This document shows positions 6,919 to 11,265 of a stretch of DNA of 11,265 nt, in pieces. Within the stretch, counting starts at the first letter, position 1; each line of letters opens with the position of its first letter. Source of the DNA: an uncultured Prochlorococcus sp. (GTDB taxonomy: Bacteria > Cyanobacteriota > Cyanobacteriia > PCC-6307 > Cyanobiaceae); NCBI GenBank assembly GCA_902600395.1, contig CACKJL010000032.1:1-11265 (forward strand), written 5' to 3'. Position numbers and translations under genes: made by a program. The notes under the pieces were generated by a model that was not told where the DNA came from, searched no databases, and saw nothing but the letters and a program-made list of their open reading frames with translations.

Positions 6919-8103
6919 ATGAATAGAGATCAGTTTTATAAAAAAATTGATTCGTTTAATGATGAATTAATTAACTTAAGAAGACATATCCATGCACATC
7001 CCGAATTAAGTGGACTTGAAAATCAAACAGCGATCTTGATAAGTGGTTTTTTAAAAAATATTGGTTGGAATGTTAGAGAATCTATCGGCAGGACAGGAGT
7101 TATAGCTGATTATGGCCCCTTAAATAAGGGCATTATAGGTTTAAGAGTAGATATGGATGCTTTGCCAATATTTGAGGAAACTAAATTAAGTTTTTCTTCA
7201 AAAGTAGATGGTGTTATGCATGCCTGCGGTCACGATTTGCATATATCTATTGGATTGGGGGTGGCAAAAATTATTAAGGATTTGAAACTAAATTTTGGGA
7301 CTAGAATAATTTTTCAGCCCGCTGAAGAAATTGCGAGCGGAGCTAGATGGATGATTAAGGATGGGGCAATTAATGGTTTAACTCATATTTTGGGAGTTCA
7401 TGTCTACCCTGATTTGTCCGTAGGGACTATTGGCATAAAGGAGGGTAGTTTAACTGCAGCTGCTGGAGAACTTAAGGTAGAGATTAAAGGAAAATCAGGA
7501 CATGGTGCTCGACCTCATGAAGGAGTTGATGCTATTTGGGCGGCTTCTAAGGTTATCTCGGGACTTCAAGAATCAATAACGCGGAAGTTAGACCCTTTAG
7601 ACCCTGTAGTAATAACTTTTGGGAAAATAAATGGTGGCAATGCATTCAATGTTCTTGCAGAAAAGGTTAATTTAATTGGTACGGTAAGATGCACTAATCG
7701 TAAACTATTTAATAATATTGCTAGTTGGCTCAATGAAAATATCACTTCTTTAGCTAATAGTTGTGGAGCTGAAGCAAAAGTAATATTTAGAGAAATCACT
7801 CCTGCAGTTAACAATAATTCTGAAATTAATAGAATCCTTAGAGATTCGGGAATTAAGGTTTTGGGTCAAGAAAATGTTATCGAATTACAAAAACCATCAT
7901 TAGGAGCTGAAGATTTTGCTGAATTTTTAAAAGAGATTCCAGGCGCTATGTTTAGGCTTGGAGTTTCGAGTGCAAATGGATGTGCTCCTCTTCATAGTTC
8001 TAAATTTGATCCAGATGAGAGAGCTATTGCTGTTGGAATTAAAGTGATAACAGAATCCATAGTAAAATTAAACAATGAAAAAATTAATGAAATTGGTAAA
8101 TGA
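6919..8103 (+). CDS. M20D-family amidohydrolase (hippurate / N-acyl-amino-acid hydrolase-like)
   Basis: A 394-residue metal-dependent hydrolase of the M20D group, which splits amide bonds of N-acylated amino acids (hippurate, N-acetyl-diaminopimelate, indoleacetyl conjugates). The signature is complete: RRHIHAHPELS (21-31), DMDALP (78-83), C103 and H105 in MHACGHD, E136 (catalytic) and E137 (metal) in PAEE, H161 in GVHVYP, H359 in PLHSS. The satellite dimerisation domain with GKSGHGARPHEGVDA lies around 185-290. No signal peptide, so it should be cytoplasmic. The substrate cannot be told from sequence; annotations as hippuricase, IAA-amino acid hydrolase or amidohydrolase are all used for this group. 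It lies 3 bases after the TPR gene and overlaps the next gene by 4 bases (ATGA), so translation is probably coupled. Confidence 0.93.
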   Translation: MNRDQFYKKIDSFNDELINLRRHIHAHPELSGLENQTAILISGFLKNIGWNVRESIGRTGVIADYGPLNKGIIGLRVDMDALPIFEETKLSFSSKVDGVMHACGHDLHISIGLGVAKIIKDLKLNFGTRIIFQPAEEIASGARWMIKDGAINGLTHILGVHVYPDLSVGTIGIKEGSLTAAAGELKVEIKGKSGHGARPHEGVDAIWAASKVISGLQESITRKLDPLDPVVITFGKINGGNAFNVLAEKVNLIGTVRCTNRKLFNNIASWLNENITSLANSCGAEAKVIFREITPAVNNNSEINRILRDSGIKVLGQENVIELQKPSLGAEDFAEFLKEIPGAMFRLGVSSANGCAPLHSSKFDPDERAIAVGIKVITESIVKLNNEKINEIGK

Positions 8104-8315
8104 AAAATAATAAAAGAATTATTTTATCTTTTGTGGGTCCTTTCATGATTCTAATATCTTCTATCGGATTAATATTTAGGGACAATGCCAGGAAGATTTT
8201 TTATTTACCTATTGGTTTAATGGGGAGTGTAATTATTTTGGAGAAGGGTTTAAGTAGACAATTGGATAGGAAAAATATTTTAAAAAAGATAAAGTCTTAT
8301 CAAAAAGCTAAATAA
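8100..8315 (+). CDS. Small two-helix membrane protein, DUF3188-like
   Basis: A 71-residue protein with two predicted membrane helices, about residues 6-26 (RIILSFVGPFMILISSIGLIF) and 32-49, joined by a short polar turn (RDNARK). It ends in a lysine-rich cytoplasmic-type tail (RQLDRKNILKKIKSYQKAK). I recall similar short proteins of picocyanobacteria as DUF3188, without having searched. The start overlaps the amidohydrolase stop in an ATGA junction, the classic arrangement for coupled translation. A 21-base AT palindrome covers its last codons and stop. Function unknown; both in-membrane location and operon membership are inferences. Confidence 0.8.
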   Translation: MKNNKRIILSFVGPFMILISSIGLIFRDNARKIFYLPIGLMGSVIILEKGLSRQLDRKNILKKIKSYQKAK

Positions 8316-8334
8316 AATCATTTTATTTATTTTT
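8309..8334 (+). terminator. AT-only hairpin with T-run, possible terminator of the ruvB cluster
   Basis: Ten-base arms TAAATAAAAT (8309-8318) and ATTTTATTTA (8320-8329) are perfect reverse complements around C8319, followed by TTTTT (8330-8334). After leaving room for a loop, seven to eight pairs remain, all A-T. The stop codon of the preceding gene (8313-8315) lies inside the left arm. Position fits a terminator separating this cluster from the thiC unit, but the stem is thermodynamically weak and could be chance in AT-rich DNA. Confidence 0.4.
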
Positions 8335-8346
8335 ACGAAATATGAG

Positions 8347-8375
8347 ATGACTATTTTTTAGAAAAGAGCTATTAA
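8347..8375 (+). promoter_or_regulatory. Possible promoter of the thiC transcript
   Basis: ATGACT (8347-8352, 4 of 6 against TTGACA) and TATTAA (8370-8375, 4 of 6 against TATAAT) are 17 bases apart. Transcription would begin near 8382, at the first bases of the riboswitch. The match is modest; the good spacing and its placement are the main support. Confidence 0.35.
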
Positions 8376-8382
8376 TAAGATT

Positions 8383-8467
8383 AATACTAGGGGTGCTAAG
8401 AATTTCAACTTAGCTGAGATCATACCCTTTGAACCTGAATCATTAACCTTGATGCAGGGAAGTGAAG
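8383..8467 (+). promoter_or_regulatory. TPP riboswitch (THI element) upstream of thiC
   Basis: The aptamer binds thiamine pyrophosphate and lowers expression of the downstream gene when the cofactor is plentiful. The conserved cores are present: GGGGTGC (8390-8396), CTGAGA (8414-8419), ACCTGA (8433-8438) and CAGGGAAGTG (8455-8464). The fold can be drawn directly: P1 TACT/AGTG (8385-8388 with 8461-8464), P2 GGGT/ACCC (8391-8394 with 8424-8427), P3 GCTAAG/CTTAGC (8395-8400 with 8409-8414), P4 CCTG/CAGG (8434-8437 with 8455-8458) and P5 ATCA/TGAT (8439-8442 with 8450-8453). P3 is short, as in compact bacterial versions. About 46 bases separate it from the thiC start and hold the expression platform. 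Confidence 0.95.
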
Positions 8468-8513
8468 ATTTGATCGAACTTTAGTAATAACACTTTTAAA
8501 AAATTTGTAAATT

Positions 8514-9884
8514 ATGAGAAGTTCGTGGATTAAGCCTCGCCTTGGGAAAGACAATGTAACACAGATGAACTATGCGAGAAACGGATATATCACTGAAGAA
8601 ATGGATTTTGTTGCTAAAAAAGAAAATCTTCCTTCTTCTTTAATAATGGAAGAAGTGGCAAGAGGAAGATTAATTATCCCAGCAAATATTAATCATTTGA
8701 ATCTTGAGCCAATGTCTATAGGTATTGCTGCTAGATGCAAAGTTAATGCCAATATTGGTGCTTCCCCTAATGCAAGTGATATCAATGAAGAAGTAGAGAA
8801 GCTAAAACTGGCAGTTAAATATGGCGCTGATACAGTTATGGATCTTTCTACAGGAGGAGTAAATTTAGATGAAGTACGGCAAGCAATCATTCATGAATCT
8901 ACTGTTCCCATTGGAACAGTTCCTGTTTATCAAGCATTAGAAAGTGTACATGGTTCAATAGATAAATTAACTGAAGACGATTTTCTTCATATTATTGAAA
9001 AACATTGTCAGCAGGGCGTAGATTATCAAACTATTCATGCTGGGCTATTAATAGAGCATTTGCCGAAAGTCAAAGGAAGAATTACTGGAATTGTCAGTAG
9101 GGGGGGTGGTATTTTAGCCCAATGGATGTTACATCATTTTAAGCAAAATCCTCTTTATACAAGGTTTGATGACATTTGTGAGATTTTTAAGAAATATGAT
9201 TGTACTTTTTCTCTAGGAGATTCATTAAGGCCTGGATGCTTGCATGATGCTTCTGATGATGCTCAGCTAGCTGAATTGAAGACATTAGGTGAGCTTACTC
9301 GAAGAGCATGGGAACATAATGTTCAAGTAATGGTCGAGGGTCCTGGACATGTACCTATGGATCAAATTGAGTTTAATGTGAGAAAGCAAATGGAAGAATG
9401 TTCAGAAGCTCCTTTTTATGTGCTTGGTCCATTAGTGACAGATATATCTCCTGGTTATGACCATATATCTAGTGCTATTGGGGCGGCAATGGCAGGGTGG
9501 TATGGAACTTCTATGTTATGTTATGTAACGCCAAAAGAACATCTGGGTCTACCTAATGCAGAAGATGTAAGAGAAGGCTTAATTGCTTATAAAATAGCTG
9601 CTCACGCTGCTGATATAGCAAGACATAGAGCTGGAGCTCGTGATCGAGATGATGAACTTAGTCATGCAAGGTATAACTTTGATTGGAATAAACAATTCGA
9701 GCTTTCATTAGATCCGGAAAGGGCAAAGCAGTATCACGATGAGACACTGCCTGAAGAAATCTTCAAAAAGGCGGAGTTTTGTTCAATGTGTGGGCCTAAA
9801 CATTGTCCAATGAATTCAAAGATTTCTGATGACTCTCTTGATCAGTTAAAAGATAAGCTAGAAGAATGCAATACTTCAGTGTAG
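8514..9884 (+). CDS. thiC: Phosphomethylpyrimidine synthase ThiC
   Basis: A 456-residue radical-SAM enzyme that rearranges 5-aminoimidazole ribotide into 4-amino-5-hydroxymethyl-2-methylpyrimidine phosphate, the pyrimidine half of thiamine. Signatures include DTVMDLSTGG (106-115), SLGDSLRPG (233-241), VEGPGHVPMDQIEFN (274-288) and TDISPGYDHISSAIGAA (309-325). The likely metal-binding histidines are H279 and H343. The C-terminal CxxCxxxxC cluster motif, C423, C426 and C431 in CSMCGPKHC, binds the 4Fe-4S cluster and is intact. Shorter than E. coli ThiC (631), which has a long N-terminal domain; the compact length is normal for cyanobacteria. ATG at 8514 has no obvious Shine-Dalgarno sequence and is 46 bases after the TPP riboswitch, so feedback by TPP is expected. 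Other thi genes are not in the window. Confidence 0.97.
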   Translation: MRSSWIKPRLGKDNVTQMNYARNGYITEEMDFVAKKENLPSSLIMEEVARGRLIIPANINHLNLEPMSIGIAARCKVNANIGASPNASDINEEVEKLKLAVKYGADTVMDLSTGGVNLDEVRQAIIHESTVPIGTVPVYQALESVHGSIDKLTEDDFLHIIEKHCQQGVDYQTIHAGLLIEHLPKVKGRITGIVSRGGGILAQWMLHHFKQNPLYTRFDDICEIFKKYDCTFSLGDSLRPGCLHDASDDAQLAELKTLGELTRRAWEHNVQVMVEGPGHVPMDQIEFNVRKQMEECSEAPFYVLGPLVTDISPGYDHISSAIGAAMAGWYGTSMLCYVTPKEHLGLPNAEDVREGLIAYKIAAHAADIARHRAGARDRDDELSHARYNFDWNKQFELSLDPERAKQYHDETLPEEIFKKAEFCSMCGPKHCPMNSKISDDSLDQLKDKLEECNTSV

Positions 9885-9898
9885 TTATCAATTAGTAG

Positions 9899-11265
9899 TT
9901 ATAGAATTTCCTTCGTCTTATTAACTACGTTTTCGACCGTAAATCCAAAATTTTTCATACATTCTCCACCTGGCGCTGATGCACCAAATCTGTCCATGGT
10001 AATACAAATTCCATCAAAACCTGTATATTTATGCCAACCAAATGAATGGGCAGCTTCTACTACAACTCTCTTTTTCACACTACTAGGTAAAACACTTTCT
10101 TTGTAAGATTCTTCTTGTTCTTCAAAAAGTTCCACACAAGGCATAGAAACAACTCTAATTTTTTTACCTAAGCTTGAAATTTCCTTACTTGCTTCAATGC
10201 AAAGATTAAGTTCACTTCCAGTACCAATAAAAATTAGATCTGGTGTTCCTACACAATCGGAAACTACATAACCTCCTAAAGCAACTTTGTCGATCGAAGT
10301 ATTTTCTTGATTTGGCATACCTTGTCTACTTAAACAAAGGGCAGAAGGTCTTTTTCGATTTTGAATAGCAAGCTTATAAGCTCCACTAGTTTCATTACCA
10401 TCTCCTGGCCTGAAAACTAGCATATTAGGCATGGCTCGAAGAGAAGGGATTGTTTCAATAGGTTGATGTGTTGGGCCATCTTCTCCTACACCTATTGAAT
10501 CGTGAGTTAAGACATAGATTACTCCTAATTCGCTTAGTGCTGAAAGCCTCATTGAGCCTCTCATGTAATCGGCGAAAACAAGGAAGGTTCCACCGTAAGG
10601 GATAAGACCACTATTGTGATAGGCAATGCCATTAAGTACAGCTGCCATTGCATGCTCTCGTACACCAAAATGTAAATATCTTTTTTCGGGGCTATGTGGC
10701 TGGAAGGATCCAGTCTCTCCCTTGATATCTGTGTAATTAGAGTGAGTTAAATCTGCAGATCCACCAATTAATTCAGGTAGATTAGGACCTAGAGCACCCA
10801 AACATATTTGTGAATGCTTTCTTGTGGCTAAACCTTTATCATCAGGCGAATATGAGGGGAGATCTGAGTCCCAATTCTCAGGTAATTGACCCTCTAACAT
10901 TCTTTTTAACTCGACTCCTTCAGCGGGATATTTTTTTTGATATTCTTCAAATTTAGAATCCCATTCTTTCTCCAAATTTTCACCTTTGTTTATTGATTTT
11001 CTAAAATGCGCATATACCTCGTCTGGTATTTCAAATGGTGGATATTCCCAATTTAGAAACTCTCTAGTTAATTCAGCTTCTTCTGCCCCAACCGCTGCCC
11101 CATGAATTCCAGCGGTATCTGATTTATTAGGTGAACCATAACCTATAGTTGTAGATATTTTTATAATCGAAGGCTTGTCGGTAATTGATTTTGCTTGTTC
11201 GATTGCTTCAGTGATTCCTTTAACATCATGATTCCCATCTTTAACATGTTGTACATGCCATCCAT
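9899..11265 (-). CDS. tkt: Transketolase, C-terminal two-thirds (partial, 5' end beyond the window)
   Basis: The frame is open without a stop from the window edge to TAA at 9899-9901, giving about 455 of the usual ~670 residues; the start is off the right end. Reading from the edge, it begins GWHVQHVKDGNHDVKGI and KPSIIKISTTIGYGSPNK, the end of the first (PP) domain, then HGAAVG. The pyrimidine-binding domain carries ATRKHSQ, GGSADLTHSN, HFGVREHAM (its glutamate activates the TPP aminopyrimidine) and VGEDGPTHQPIE. RPGDGNE, LSRQGMP and the C-terminal domain follow. Transketolase moves two-carbon units between sugar phosphates in the Calvin cycle and pentose-phosphate pathway and needs TPP and a divalent metal. 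A TTG at 10975 lies inside conserved sequence and is not the start. The gene converges on thiC with 14 bases between stops. Confidence 0.97.
   Translation of the reverse strand, partial: GWHVQHVKDGNHDVKGITEAIEQAKSITDKPSIIKISTTIGYGSPNKSDTAGIHGAAVGAEEAELTREFLNWEYPPFEIPDEVYAHFRKSINKGENLEKEWDSKFEEYQKKYPAEGVELKRMLEGQLPENWDSDLPSYSPDDKGLATRKHSQICLGALGPNLPELIGGSADLTHSNYTDIKGETGSFQPHSPEKRYLHFGVREHAMAAVLNGIAYHNSGLIPYGGTFLVFADYMRGSMRLSALSELGVIYVLTHDSIGVGEDGPTHQPIETIPSLRAMPNMLVFRPGDGNETSGAYKLAIQNRKRPSALCLSRQGMPNQENTSIDKVALGGYVVSDCVGTPDLIFIGTGSELNLCIEASKEISSLGKKIRVVSMPCVELFEEQEESYKESVLPSSVKKRVVVEAAHSFGWHKYTGFDGICITMDRFGASAPGGECMKNFGFTVENVVNKTKEIL

Noticed and set aside
7566..7814. Open frames on the minus strand inside the amidohydrolase, and similar ones at 5894-6115, 6492-6677 and 8693-8890
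   Set aside because: All are contained in conserved genes on the other strand and show no independent coding signal.
10973..10975. TTG as a start for a shorter transketolase
   Set aside because: The frame continues upstream to the window edge with typical transketolase sequence (GYGSPNK, PPFEIPDEV), so the TTG is an internal leucine codon.
1..11265. Defence system, prophage, insertion sequence, CRISPR array or genomic island
   Set aside because: All genes belong to core housekeeping or conserved cyanobacterial families; no transposase, integrase, terminal repeat, tRNA boundary or regularly spaced repeat was seen.

Overview
The window looks like a piece of core chromosome from a small, AT-rich marine picocyanobacterium, most likely Prochlorococcus of a high-light clade. 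The reasons are the low GC content, short intergenic gaps, weak or absent Shine-Dalgarno sequences, and a cyanobacterial gene set (an RpaB/Ycf27-type regulator, DUF2862- and DUF3188-like small proteins, thiC behind a TPP riboswitch). I recognise these families from sequence alone; no database was searched. I see no mobile element, CRISPR array, rRNA or tRNA.

Layout. Positions 1-1716 hold the end of mreB followed by mreC and mreD, overlapping by 1 and 8 bases: the cell-shape operon. A very AT-rich hairpin with a T-run (1740-1773) probably ends it. RpaB (1897-2643) follows with its own leader, then lysS from a TTG start (2694-4232) and a small conserved cyanobacterial protein (4262-4510). On the minus strand, smpB (4535-5029) converges on that small gene and diverges from ruvB across a 52-base gap.

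From 5082 to 8315 four plus-strand genes are packed end to end: ruvB, an exported protein made of six tandem TPRs, an M20D-family amidohydrolase and a two-helix membrane protein. They overlap by 14 bases, are separated by 3 bases, and overlap by 4 bases respectively, which suggests co-transcription. The last three have no known joint function and are the least explained part of the window.

A TPP riboswitch (about 8383-8467) precedes thiC (8514-9884), the pyrimidine-branch enzyme of thiamine synthesis. ThiC converges on the 3' two-thirds of transketolase (9899 to the window end, minus strand), an enzyme that uses TPP in the Calvin cycle. The right part therefore puts the making and the use of the cofactor side by side.

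Most of the window is ordinary housekeeping. The points worth a second look are the TPR/M20D/DUF3188 group, the thiC leader switch, the nearly GC-free terminator-like hairpins, and the uncharacterised small protein between lysS and smpB. I found no convincing sign of an entirely new system.
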